The position numbers and the translations under genes were made by a program. A stretch of 64,000 nt of DNA from PALSA-693 sp963702305. Lineage in GTDB: Bacteria; Actinomycetota; Acidimicrobiia; Acidimicrobiales; Palsa-688. The stretch spans positions 248,001-312,000 of the forward strand of contig CAVPBX010000006.1 of NCBI GenBank assembly GCA_963702305.1, in the 5' to 3' direction. Below are positions 24,877 to 33,288 of the stretch, piece by piece. How positions within the stretch are numbered: the stretch's first letter is position 1; each line of letters begins with the position of its first letter. The notes beneath the pieces were generated by a model that was not told the origin of the DNA, ran no database searches, and worked only from the letters and a program-made list of their open reading frames with translations.

Positions 24877-25254
24877 GTGCCGCTGAATGAGAATGAAGAG
24901 CGCATCCTGCACGAGATCGAGCAGCGCTTCTACGCCAACGATCCCGAGTCAGCCCACCGCATCGGGTCGACGACCCTGCCGAAGTACCTGGCCCGCAACT
25001 GCAAGTGGGCCGCCCTGGGCTTCGTGGTCGGCCTGGTGGTCCTCCTGGTCGGCTTCGCCTCCAGCTGGATCGTCGGAGTATTCGGGTTTCTCGTCATGCT
25101 GGTCAGCGCCATCGTGCTCACCCACAACCTGCGCCGGATGGGTCAGCACGGTTGGCGGCAGGTGACTGCGTCGCTCCGCGGCCGCAAGTTCAACGAAGCC
25201 ATCGACGACGCCACCCGCCGGTTGCGCCGCCGGTTCGGCAACGACGACTCGTAG
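24877..25254 (+). CDS. DUF3040 family membrane protein
   Basis: 125 residues, GTG start. Begins PLNENEERILHEIEQRF, the signature of actinobacterial DUF3040 proteins, then two membrane helices (about 44-64 and 66-83). The C-terminal tail is basic, ending RRLRRRFGNDDS. Function unknown; related genes sit near dinB and the dcw cluster in many actinobacteria. Convergent with the transglutaminase gene, 20 bases apart. Confidence 0.85.
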   Translation: MPLNENEERILHEIEQRFYANDPESAHRIGSTTLPKYLARNCKWAALGFVVGLVVLLVGFASSWIVGVFGFLVMLVSAIVLTHNLRRMGQHGWRQVTASLRGRKFNEAIDDATRRLRRRFGNDDS

Positions 25255-25274
25255 GCCGATTCCCGCCTGACCCG

Positions 25275-27735
25275 CTAGGTCGCGCCGGGCAGGCCGGCGG
25301 CCGAGCCGCGCCACGGGCCGGGGATCAGCTCGCCTGAGCCGGTCTGGGCCCCGCCGCTGTCCCGGTCGGGAAGGGACCGGCGACCCGGCCGGGGCGTCAC
25401 CGCCCACCGCAGCAGTTGGCGGGCGGTGGCCGAGCGGAACAGGCGCTGGTGGATCTCCTGGGCCACCAGGGCGGCCTCCTCGGCCCGGGCGGGCGGCACC
25501 ACCGGCGCGAAGGCGGCCTCGGTCGCCAGTGCGGCCAGCCGCTGGATGCCTCCGGGGAGCCATGGTGAGGGCTCTCGCAGCCGCCGGGTCAGGGTGCGCG
25601 CTGCGCCGGCCGCGAACTCCTCGTGCGTCTCGCCTGGGTCCCGGCCCGCCCCCCACCAGTTGAGCAACTCGGTCACGTCCGCCCAGTACGACAGCACCAG
25701 GGCTCCGGGATCGCGGCGGGCTCGCCACCGGCGCCCCGCCCAACGAACCCGGCGTTCGGCGGCCACCAACGCCGACCACCCGATGGCCGCCGCCAGTAGC
25801 AACAAAAGACCCAACCACACGCCGCCGCCACCGTGGCTCGAGGTCGGGACCGCCGCGGCATTTCCCGCGGTGGTCGCCGTGACCCCCTTCTTGCCGGCTG
25901 CCGGACTGGTGGGGTTGCTCGACCCTTTCGGGCTGGGCGCGATGGACTGCGTCGGGCCGGGCGATCCCGAGCTGGTGCCCGCGGCGACTTGCGGGGCGTA
26001 GTTGGAGGAGTTCGGATCGGCGAAGCTCTTGGTGGGCTCGAACGGCAGCCACCCGTAGGCGGGCCCGAAGTACACCTCCGGCCAGGTGTGGGCCTGGGCG
26101 TCCGTCACCTGGTAGTAGTCGTTGCCCTGGGAGGTTCCGGTTGCGAAACCTACCGCCAGGCGGGTGGGCAGCCCCACCAGGCGGGCCAGCACCGCGTAGG
26201 CCCCCGCGAACTGCTGGCAGTATCCGGTCTGGGTGCGGAACAGGAAGTTCGTCAGGGCGTTGATGCCGTAGCCGTTGTCAACGGGACTCAGCTCGTAGGC
26301 GAACTGCGGACCCTGGAAGAAGTTCTGCAGGGCCAGGGCCTTTCCGAACTCGGTGGTCTGGCCGGCAACGATGCTGGTCGCCAGGTTGAACACGTCGGCT
26401 GGTATTCCCGCCGGGACCTGGAGGTAGTGCCGGACGGTGTTGGTGAGGGTCACCGGCGGGGCGGCCTTCAGCTGGTCCGGGTCGAGGCTGGACAGGTATT
26501 GGTAGGAGTCGACCGAGTACGTCATTCCGTCCGACGTGGAGTGGGAGGTGATCAGGCTCCCGGAGACGGGGTCGTAGCTGACGCTGTGCACACCGGAGAC
26601 GGCCAGTGGGGTGAAGGCGTCCGGAAGCCACACCGAGTCCAGCTGCTGCACGGAGAAATTGCTCGTGCACGATGCGGGTCCCCGCCGGCACGGCCTGGAC
26701 CCCCGGTAGGTGGACGCCGAAGCTGCGGTAGGAGTTCGTCGAGACCCAGTCCTGGCCGGTGAAGGTGTCGAGGGAGGTGAGGCGCCAGTAGGAGGGGACC
26801 GGGCTTTGCACCCGGAAGACCGGTGTATCGCTGAGAGTGAGTAGCCGAGTGTGGAGGTCGACGATGGGGTTGGGGACCTGTCGAGGCCCGGAGCCGGCTT
26901 CGCCGAACCCACTCCGCCAGCCCAGGATGCCTCGCCCTTCGGTGCGGCTCACGGCCGGCGTGATCACCACCGCGGCGAGGAGCGAGGCGGCCCCGGCGAT
27001 GCAACCGGCGGTCACCGCCCATCGGGCCGTGCCGGCTCGATGATTGCCGAACCAGGCCTGGTCCGCTCGGCCCACGGTGCCGCGGTGGGCCAGCAAGAAG
27101 ACGAGCAGCCCGCCGACCTCGAGGGTGACGGCCCACTCCCGCCCCGGTCCCTGACCGAGGGCGCAGCAGGCCACGAAGTAGGCGAAGGGAGCGGCCGCGC
27201 CGTAGAGCGCCGAGCGCCATCGGAACGCCGCCCAGTCGGCGACGACGGCGACCAGACCAGTGGCGAGCACCGCCACCAGCTTGAACCCCGGGGTGGCCAC
27301 GGCCGGCGTGACCGCGGACGCGAAGTCGGTGCGGGCCTGGCCCAACGCCGACCACATCTGCGAGGCGGTGCGGCCCCCGGGAAAGCCGTAGTTGGTGGAG
27401 TATCCGAGGACCGTCCAGGCGGACAGGGCCCACACTGCGATCAGCTCCAGTACGAGGGCCACCAGTTGGGGCAGGCGCGCCCGCCGTGCGCCCCAGCAGA
27501 CGGTGTACACGCCGGCTGCGGTGATCAGCACCGGGCCCAGCCACTCGTGACCGGTGAACACCCGGACCAGGCCGGCCGCCGAGATCACGGTCAGGGCGGC
27601 CAGGGCGACGGTCGCGCCGGGAAAGCCGTCCGAGGCCGCGGCCACGGGTTGGGGGCGAGGAGGGGCCGGGGGGCGGCCCGGGATCGGTGGCCGCCCACCG
27701 AGCCGGGCTCGGTCCGCCGGGGGCGCGGTCAGCAT
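25275..27735 (-). CDS. Membrane transglutaminase-like protein (TgpA type; frame break)
   Basis: About 819 residues. An N-terminal bundle of several membrane helices, a large outside transglutaminase-like domain, one more membrane helix (VWLGLLLLLAAAIGWSAL) and a cytoplasmic DUF4129-like tail. Catalytic triad visible: Cys in TQTGYCQQFAGA, His in QAHTWPEVYF, Asp/Glu in WLPFEPTKSF. One extra A (T on the coding strand) in 26656-26658 splits the frame at RIVHEQF / SVQQLDSVWLP. The start overlaps the DUF58 stop by 7 bases. MoxR-DUF58-transglutaminase operons are common; the substrate is unknown, perhaps wall or secreted proteins. Confidence 0.87.
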
Positions 27736-28907
27736 GCCGCCCCTTCCCAGGCGGCCCGAAACGAGCCACCGGCCCGCACCATGACCACCCGGCCGCGGCT
27801 GGGACGGCGTTCGAGTCCGAGGCGCGGGCGGGCGTCGCCGGCGCGTTCGAAGATCACGACGGTGGTTCGCTCCTGGGGCCCGGCTCGGGTCACCGCGGTC
27901 AGATCCGCCTCGCTGGCGGACTGGGTGGTGATCACGGTCAGGGGTCCTGACGCCGCGCCCACCCGCAGGTCGTCGAGTAGCGACGTCCCCGGCCGGGTCT
28001 CGGCGCCGGCCAGGACATCCAAGATGGCGGCGCCGTGGGCGGCGGTGGAGCCGAAGCCGGTGTCGAGGCCGGTCGTGGTGACCACCCGTACGTGGATCCG
28101 GGCCCGAATGCCGGCCATGACGACGCTGGCCGTGGCGGACAGGACCGCCTCGAGCGTCTCCGGGTCGTGCACCGCGGACCGCAGGTCGACGGCCACGGTG
28201 AGCCGGCCCTGCAGCAGGTTCTCCGGCTGGCGGATCATGAGCTGGTCGGTCCGGGCCGTGGACGCCCAGTGCACCCGTCGCAGATCGTCGCCGGTGCGGT
28301 ACTCCCGCAACCCGTAGAACTCGTCGCCGACCCGGCCCAGGACCGGAAGCTGCACCCGCATGTCCGGGTCCGGTTGCGCGGGGACGTGACGGGATCGGAT
28401 GGGCTCGACTCGGGGGTGCACTGTCAGGGTCGACGGCGGGCAGCCGACGACCACCGCCCGGCTGAGCCCGAAGGGATCGGACAGCTCGAGCTGCAGCGGT
28501 CCCAACTCGAACACGCCTCGCCGGGAGGTGGGCAGGGTGTACGCGGCCCAGCGCACCTCGCCCGGGTCCAGGGGGGCGATCAGGAACCGCGCCCACCGCC
28601 GGCCGCCGTCAAAGGGATCCTGGGCGGCCAGAATGGGTGACGGGCGCCGATCGTGGTTGACCACCGCCAGCTCGACCCGGGCCGCCACGCCGGCGGGCAC
28701 CCGCGCCGGGCGAACGTGGCGCACGACGCGTACGTCCCAGGCGCGGTGGCTGACCCAGCCGCGGGAGGCGACGATCAGGACGGCCGCGGCGGCGGCCACC
28801 GGGTACAGCTCTTCGACGCCGAACAGGAACGCCCCGATCGCCAATACTGCGGCCGCGGCCAGCAGCGCCCACCCTCGAGAGGTGAGGCCGGCCCGCCCGG
28901 CCACCAT
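27729..28907 (-). CDS. DUF58 domain protein
   Basis: 392 residues, ATG overlapping the MoxR stop (ATGA). Two membrane helices in the first 50 residues, a beta-rich middle, then the DUF58 signature YGLREYRTGDDLRRVHWASTART and a von-Willebrand-like domain with LTVAVDLRSA. Thought to act with the MoxR ATPase in assembling or activating partner proteins. The frame is open far upstream to 30008, but those residues are a shadow of moxR. Confidence 0.88.
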   Translation of the reverse strand: MVAGRAGLTSRGWALLAAAAVLAIGAFLFGVEELYPVAAAAAVLIVASRGWVSHRAWDVRVVRHVRPARVPAGVAARVELAVVNHDRRPSPILAAQDPFDGGRRWARFLIAPLDPGEVRWAAYTLPTSRRGVFELGPLQLELSDPFGLSRAVVVGCPPSTLTVHPRVEPIRSRHVPAQPDPDMRVQLPVLGRVGDEFYGLREYRTGDDLRRVHWASTARTDQLMIRQPENLLQGRLTVAVDLRSAVHDPETLEAVLSATASVVMAGIRARIHVRVVTTTGLDTGFGSTAAHGAAILDVLAGAETRPGTSLLDDLRVGAASGPLTVITTQSASEADLTAVTRAGPQERTTVVIFERAGDARPRLGLERRPSRGRVVMVRAGGSFRAAWEGAAC

Positions 28908-29890
28908 CAACCGCCCGTGCGTCCCGCCGGAACCGGCACGCTGCGCAGCACCTCGGCGACCACCTCGGCGATGTCGACGCCGGTGACCACTCCTTCCGGA
29001 GAAAGGACCAGGCGGTGTTCGAGCACCGGGCTGGCGAGGTACTTGATGTCGTCGGGGATGACGTACTCCCGGCCGGCTGACGCGGCCAGGGCCCGGGCAG
29101 CTCGCTGCAGCGCCAGCGCGGCACGGGGTGACATGCCCAACGACAGCGCCGGGTGGTGCCGGGTGGCCGTCGCCAGGTCCACGATGTAGCCCTTGAGGGC
29201 GCTGGCGACGTGCACCTGGCGGGCGAGTGCCACCAGGGTGGGGATGGCTTCGGGCCCGGCGACCGCCGGGAGATCGTCGACCGCGGTCCGGGACTCCGGT
29301 CGCTCCAGCATGTCCAGCTCGGCGGTCCGATCCGGATAGCCCATCCGGACGCGCAGCAGGAACCGGTCGAGTTGGCTCTCCGGCAGAGGGTAGGTGCCTT
29401 CGTGCTCCACCGGGTTCTGGGTGGCGATGACCAAGAATGGCGAGGGCAGCCGGTGGGTGACGTTGTCCACCGTCACCTGCCCCTCCTGCATGGCCTCCAG
29501 CAGCGCCGACTGGGTCTTCGGGGACGCCCGGTTGATCTCGTCCCCCAGGACCACGTTGGCGAACACCCCACCCGCACGGAAGGCAAAGGACCCGGTCTCG
29601 CGGTCGTAGACGCTGGCCCCGGTGACGTCGGAGGGCAGGAGGTCCGGGGTGAACTGGATGCGCCGCCACTCCAGGTCGAACGACCGCGCCAGGGCCTTGG
29701 CCAGACTGGTCTTGCCGACACCCGGCACGTCCTCGAGCAGCAGGTGCCCCTCGGCGGCCAGGCACACCAGGGCCAAGCGGGTTGGCTCTTCCTTGCCTTG
29801 CAGCACCTCCGCCACGTTGTCGATGACCGCGTCGAACGTCACCGCGAAGGCGCCGACGGACGTAGCCCCCACCGCCGGTTGTCGCACCAT
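28907..29890 (-). CDS. MoxR-type AAA+ ATPase
   Basis: 327 residues. Walker A EDVPGVGKTSLAKAL near 52-66, Walker B VVLGDEINRASPKTQSALLEAMQE near 114-136, sensor 1 LVIATQNPVEHEGTYPLPESQLDRF, and the C-terminal lid with SPRAALALQRAARA and VIPDDIKYLA. Chaperone-like ATPase probably serving the DUF58 and transglutaminase proteins of the same operon. Divergent from the ROK gene with only 44 bases between, so the two promoters must overlap. Confidence 0.93.
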   Translation of the reverse strand: MVRQPAVGATSVGAFAVTFDAVIDNVAEVLQGKEEPTRLALVCLAAEGHLLLEDVPGVGKTSLAKALARSFDLEWRRIQFTPDLLPSDVTGASVYDRETGSFAFRAGGVFANVVLGDEINRASPKTQSALLEAMQEGQVTVDNVTHRLPSPFLVIATQNPVEHEGTYPLPESQLDRFLLRVRMGYPDRTAELDMLERPESRTAVDDLPAVAGPEAIPTLVALARQVHVASALKGYIVDLATATRHHPALSLGMSPRAALALQRAARALAASAGREYVIPDDIKYLASPVLEHRLVLSPEGVVTGVDIAEVVAEVLRSVPVPAGRTGG

Positions 29891-29934
29891 CTGGCCTCCA
29901 GGAACGCTCTCGCGGGTAGCGTACCTTGCTCGAA

Positions 29935-30832
29935 ATGCCTACATCAGAGGTCGGCCCGCCGAAGGCGGGGACCGAATCGGTCCTGGCGGTCGACATCGGA
30001 GGCACCAAGATGGCCGTGGGCCGGGTGGACCGGACCGGCCGGTTGGAGTGGTCGGCCCGAACGCCGACGCCGCCGGGGGCCGGGGAGACGGTGTGGGCTG
30101 CCCTCGAGGCTTTGCTGGCGCGCCGCCGCGCCCGACGGTCTGGTTGCGTGCGGCATCGGGTGCGGTGGCCCGATGTCGGCGGACGCCGAGTTGGTCTCGC
30201 CGCTCAACATCCCGGGATGGCGCCATTTCCCCCTGCGGGCACGCGTGGCCGAGCTGACCGGTCTGCCGACCTGGGTCGACAATGACGCCAAGGCCTTGGC
30301 CCTGGCGGACGGGTGGGTCGGGGAGGCGGCCGGCGTGGCCAATTACCTTTCGATGGTGGTGTCGACAGGGATCGGGGGTGGCATCGTCCTCGACGGCCGC
30401 CTGCTCGAGGGTCGCACCGGGAACGCCGGCCACATCGGGCATGTGATCGTCGAGCCTGAAGGTCGCCGATGCGAATGCGGGGGCCGGGGCTGCCTGGAGG
30501 CCGAGGCTTCCGGCATCGGGATCCGGGCCATCACGGGCAGACCCCCGGCCGAGGCCGGGCCCGACGTCATCGAACGCACGGGCCGCCTAGTGGGCCGGGC
30601 CGTCGCCAGTGTCGCCAACCTCCTCGACCTGCGGATGGCGTCGGTCAGCGGCTCGGTCGCCCTTGGCTACGGCGACCCCTTTTTCGCCGCGGCCAGCCGG
30701 GAGCTGGAGATGCGGGCCCGGCTGGAGTTCTCGGCCGGATGCCGCATCGTTCCCAGCCGGCTGGGCGCCGACGGCCCCCTGCTCGGCGCCGCCGCGGTGG
30801 GCTGGCGAGGCCATGACGGTGCCCGCCGGTGA
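29935..30832 (+). CDS. ROK family sugar kinase, glucokinase-like (frame break)
   Basis: About 298 residues. ATP site AVDIGGTKMAVG at the N-terminus; then an extra base near 30127 shifts the frame (ALEALLAR / AAPDGLVACGIGCGGPM). The second part has VDNDAKALALADGW, STGIGGGIVLDG, NAGHIGHV, the zinc motif CECGGRGCLEAEASG, and SVALGYGDPFF. These are ROK hallmarks; glucokinase is the most likely activity but other hexoses or N-acetyl sugars are possible. The tail overlaps the next start by GTGA. Both halves are conserved, so the break looks like an error. Confidence 0.86.
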
Positions 30833-31080
30833 CGCTCACCGACCGACTTCGGCTGGGCCGGGCCCTGTTGGCGCTGGCGGCGCGGCCGCGCCTGTGGTCC
30901 AGTGCGGCGCGCCTGGCGCCACCAGGCTGGTGGCGGCACTGGCCCCCGTGGCCGCTGCCCCCGGCCGACTTCATCCGCTTCCGGACCCAGACCATGTACG
31001 GCGACCACGAGGCGCTGGACGGAGCCGATCTGGTCGCCTACCTCGAATGGTGTCGCCGGATGGGGCAGCGGGCGCGGTAA
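30829..31080 (+). CDS. Small protein of unknown function
   Basis: 83 residues, GTG start overlapping the ROK stop, which supports translation. I do not recognise the family. Arg/Leu-rich start, a Trp/Pro cluster (WWRHWPPWPLPP), then DFIRFRTQTMYGD and a C-terminal ADLVAYLEWCRRMGQRAR helix. No signal peptide or membrane helix is seen. Location suggests co-expression with the sugar kinase. Confidence 0.6.
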   Translation: MTLTDRLRLGRALLALAARPRLWSSAARLAPPGWWRHWPPWPLPPADFIRFRTQTMYGDHEALDGADLVAYLEWCRRMGQRAR

Positions 31081-31112
31081 CGTCTGGCCGTGCGGTGCGG
31101 ACCACCAGGGGA

Positions 31113-31141
31113 GGAAGGCGCGGATCCTGCCGCGGCCTTCC
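31113..31141. terminator. GC-rich stem-loop before the HNH gene
   Basis: GGAAGGCGCGG (31113-31123) pairs with CCGC-G-GCCTTCC (31130-31141): 11 pairs with a single bulged G and a 6-base loop. No T-run. It lies between the small unknown gene and the HNH gene; a T-less terminator or leader hairpin are both possible. Confidence 0.4.
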
Positions 31142-31176
31142 GGCGGCCACCGGGCCGATAAGAGAACCCGGCGGCG

Positions 31177-31689
31177 ATGACGCAAGCACTCGTGCTCAAC
31201 GCCACCTTCGAGCCGCTCTGCGTGGTCCCCACCCGCCGGGCGCTCACCCTGATCCTCGACGCCAAGGCCGAACTGCTGCACGCCACCGACCGGGTGTTCC
31301 GGGCGGAGCGGATCGCGGTCGCCGAACCGTCAGTCGTCCGGCTCAGCTACTACGTCAAAGTGCCGTATCAGGCTCGGGTCTCACTCAACCGCCGGGCCGT
31401 GTTCGCTCGCGACGGCCACCGCTGCCAGTACTGCGGGGCCTCGGCGGAGAACATCGACCACGTCATCCCGCGCAGCAAGGGCGGCCCCCACGCCTGGGAC
31501 AACGTGGTGGCGTCCTGCCGGCCCTGCAACACACGGAAGCGGGACCGACTCCTGGAGGACAGCGGCATGCGCCTCCGCCGGCGTCCCGTCGTCCCGCGCG
31601 AGCGGACGTGGATCCTGGTCGCCAGCGGCACCATCCGCTCGGACTGGGAACCGTACCTGGGTCCGCGGACCGCCAGCCTCTCGGCTTGA
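31177..31689 (+). CDS. HNH endonuclease domain protein
   Basis: 170 residues. N-terminal region ALVLNATFEPLCVVPTRRALTLIL is typical of a widespread actinobacterial HNH family. The nuclease core has CQYCG, then IDHVIPRSKGG with the catalytic His, and CRPCNTRKRDR; the four cysteines bind zinc. The biological role is unknown; these are ordinary chromosomal genes in many actinobacteria, not intron or intein remnants. The last residues (TASLSA) and the stop codon lie inside the first unit of the following tandem repeat, so the repeat may have rewritten the C-terminus. Confidence 0.88.
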   Translation: MTQALVLNATFEPLCVVPTRRALTLILDAKAELLHATDRVFRAERIAVAEPSVVRLSYYVKVPYQARVSLNRRAVFARDGHRCQYCGASAENIDHVIPRSKGGPHAWDNVVASCRPCNTRKRDRLLEDSGMRLRRRPVVPRERTWILVASGTIRSDWEPYLGPRTASLSA

Positions 31690-31788
31690 GAGACCGCCAG
31701 CCTCTCGGCTTGAGAGACCGCCAGCCTCTCGGCTTGAGAGACCGCCAGCCTCTCGGCTTGAGAGACCGCCAGCCTCTCGGCCTGAGGG
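31669..31788. repeat. Five tandem copies of a 24-bp unit
   Basis: Units begin at 31669, 31693, 31717, 31741 and 31765, starting ACCGCCAGCCTCTCGGCTTG. The first overlaps the end of the HNH gene and supplies its stop. Middle copies are identical; the fifth differs (CCTGAGGG for CTTGAGAG), which forms a ribosome site for the next gene. No spacers, so not CRISPR. Confidence 0.95.
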
Positions 31789-31795
31789 CACCCGC

Positions 31796-32494
31796 TTGAC
31801 GTCAGGCGCCCTCGCCTGGCGGGTGGAACGCCAGCGGGGCCCGGCCGGCGACCTCCTCGGCCCGACGGCCACGTTCGGCCACGATGAGGACCCCCTGACC
31901 CGGCGGGTGCGCATCCTGGAGGTCGACCGCCCGGCGCTCGTCCTCGGCAGCGGCCAGCCCGCCGGCGACGTCGACGTCGAGGCCGCGACCGCCGCGGGTG
32001 TCGACGTGGTCCGCCGGCGCAGCGGCGGGGCCGCGGTGTACGTCGCCCCCGGGGCCCTGGTCTGGGTGGACGTGATCATCCCCGCCGGCGACCCCCGATG
32101 GGACGCCGACGTGGGCCGGGCCATGTGGTGGATCGGCGAGGCGTGGGCGGCGGCGCTCGACCGGGCGGGGGCGGGACCGGCGCAGGTGTGGCGGGAGGCC
32201 ATGCGGCCGAGCGCCTGGTCCCGGCGGGTGTGCTTTGCCGGGCTGGGGCCCGGCGAGGTCTGTGTGGACGGCCGGAAGGTGGTCGGGGTGGCGCAACGCC
32301 GGGTGCGCCGGGGCGCCCTGTTCCAGACCGCGGCCCTGCTGCGATGGGACCCGGGCGCGGTCCTCGGCCTACTCCGGTACTGCGAGGCGGATCGGGCTCA
32401 CGGACGCGCCGAGCTCGAGCCCATGGCCGCCGGCGTCGGGCCCGAACGGGCCGAGGCGCTGGTCGCAGGTCTGCTGGACACCCTGCCGCGCTGA
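31796..32494 (+). CDS. Lipoate-protein ligase A / octanoyltransferase family protein
   Basis: 232 residues from TTG at 31796; GAGGG 7 bases upstream, created by the last unit of the 24-bp repeat, decides the start. The family's RRRSGGAAVYV motif is near residues 71-81, and GRKVVGVAQRR near 161-171 carries the conserved active-site Lys. Members attach lipoate or octanoate to E2 and H proteins or move octanoate between them; which applies is unclear. Starts straight after the repeat. Confidence 0.8.
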   Translation: MTSGALAWRVERQRGPAGDLLGPTATFGHDEDPLTRRVRILEVDRPALVLGSGQPAGDVDVEAATAAGVDVVRRRSGGAAVYVAPGALVWVDVIIPAGDPRWDADVGRAMWWIGEAWAAALDRAGAGPAQVWREAMRPSAWSRRVCFAGLGPGEVCVDGRKVVGVAQRRVRRGALFQTAALLRWDPGAVLGLLRYCEADRAHGRAELEPMAAGVGPERAEALVAGLLDTLPR

Positions 32495-32589
32495 GCGTCA
32501 GCTGACGGCCGCCCCCCGGCCCCCCCGAACCCCGCCGGCGGGCGGAAACGCGGGTGGGCGTGAGTCCACGTGGCACGCCGGCGCGTAGG

Positions 32590-32636
32590 GTGGTTGACAG
32601 TGGAGGGATAGAACCATATAGTGGCGCCAAGTGGTG
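32590..32636. promoter_or_regulatory. Candidate MraZ operator: four phased GTGG repeats
   Basis: GTGGTT (32590), GTGGAG (32600), GTGGCG (32621) and GTGGTG (32631) start at offsets 0, 10, 31 and 41, all on one face of the helix. MraZ is known to bind direct GTGG- or TGGG-containing repeats about 10 bp apart upstream of its own gene. The repeats straddle both the -35 and -10 of the dcw promoter, a good arrangement for self-repression. Confidence 0.75.
32594..32622 (+). promoter_or_regulatory. Promoter of the dcw cluster
   Basis: TTGACA (32594-32599), a 17-base spacer, and TATAGT (32617-32622): a near-perfect housekeeping sigma promoter, the best in the window. Transcription should start near 32629, giving mraZ a leader of about 55 bases. 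The upstream part of the gap (32495-32589) shows nothing else. Confidence 0.85.
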
Positions 32637-32683
32637 CGAAGGGGAGGGGCCCTGACGCCGCGGAGGACGGAGCGGAGTGAAAA

Positions 32684-33136
32684 GTGGCGTTGCGATTCGT
32701 CGGGAGGCACGAGCACTCCCTGGACGTGAAAGGGCGGATCATCCTGCCGGCGCGCTACCGGACCAGCTTCGACACCATGGCCTACGTCTCCAAGCACACG
32801 GAGCGCTGCTTGGCGCTGTGGACGCCGGAGGCGTTCGAGCGCAAGCTGGACGAGATGGAGTCCCGGCTCGACCGCAGCCCGCAAGAGCGGGCGATGGTGC
32901 GAGCCTGGGCGTCGGGGTCGACCGAGGTGGAGTTGGACAAGCAAGGGCGAGTGGCCATCCCGAGCTACTTGCGCGAGTACGCCCGGCTCGAATCCGCGGT
33001 GTTGATCCACGGTGCCATCACGCACATCGAGTTATGGGATCCCGAGGAGTGGGCGGTCCGCGGCGTTCCCGGGGACGAGGAGCTGGCCGATCCGCCGGCC
33101 GCGGCCCCGCCACCCGGATCCCCAGAAGGAGCGTGA
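32684..33136 (+). CDS. mraZ: Transcriptional regulator MraZ
   Basis: 150 residues, GTG start. Two SpoVT/AbrB-like halves: FVGRHEHSLDVKGRIILPARYR and VELDKQGRVAIPSYLREYA, each with the D-x-K/Q-G-R loop that contacts DNA. Represses the dcw operon in E. coli and activates it in some bacteria; the repeats over its promoter suggest self-control here. A Pro/Ala-rich tail of about 15 residues is extra. First gene of the cluster. Confidence 0.96.
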   Translation: MALRFVGRHEHSLDVKGRIILPARYRTSFDTMAYVSKHTERCLALWTPEAFERKLDEMESRLDRSPQERAMVRAWASGSTEVELDKQGRVAIPSYLREYARLESAVLIHGAITHIELWDPEEWAVRGVPGDEELADPPAAAPPPGSPEGA

Positions 33137-33186
33137 TCACTGAGCAACGTTGCGGTCTCGTCAGTTGCGGCCTTCACCGGCGCATG

Positions 33187-33287
33187 CGCAGCCCTTCGAC
33201 TGGCAGGGTGGAAGTCCCCTTCTCCGCCCGCTTCCACTTCGCACGATCGGGGAGAAATCCCGACGGCACGCTGGTCGAGGGGCTGCG
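33187..33287 (+). ncRNA. mraW-type leader RNA: three-way junction that sequesters the rsmH ribosome site
   Basis: Between mraZ and rsmH, three stems fold in order. P1: 33187-33200 with 33274-33287, 14 pairs including one G-U. P2: GTGGAAG (33208-33214) with CTTCCAC (33231-33237). P3: TCGGG (33247-33251) with CCCGA (33259-33263). The right side of P1 holds GAGGGG at 33277-33282, 6 bases before the rsmH ATG at 33289, so folding would hide the ribosome site. A conserved mraW RNA motif is known at this place in actinobacteria; I assign this element to it by position and shape, not by a covariance search. Confidence 0.72.
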
Positions 33288-33288
33288 G

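Noticed and set aside
31177..31689. HNH gene as a homing endonuclease or mobile-intron remnant linked to the inteins
   Set aside because: Sequence fits an ordinary chromosomal actinobacterial HNH family and lies 22 kb from recA; no intron boundary is seen.
31669..31788. CRISPR array
   Set aside because: Direct tandem repeats with no spacers and no cas genes nearby.
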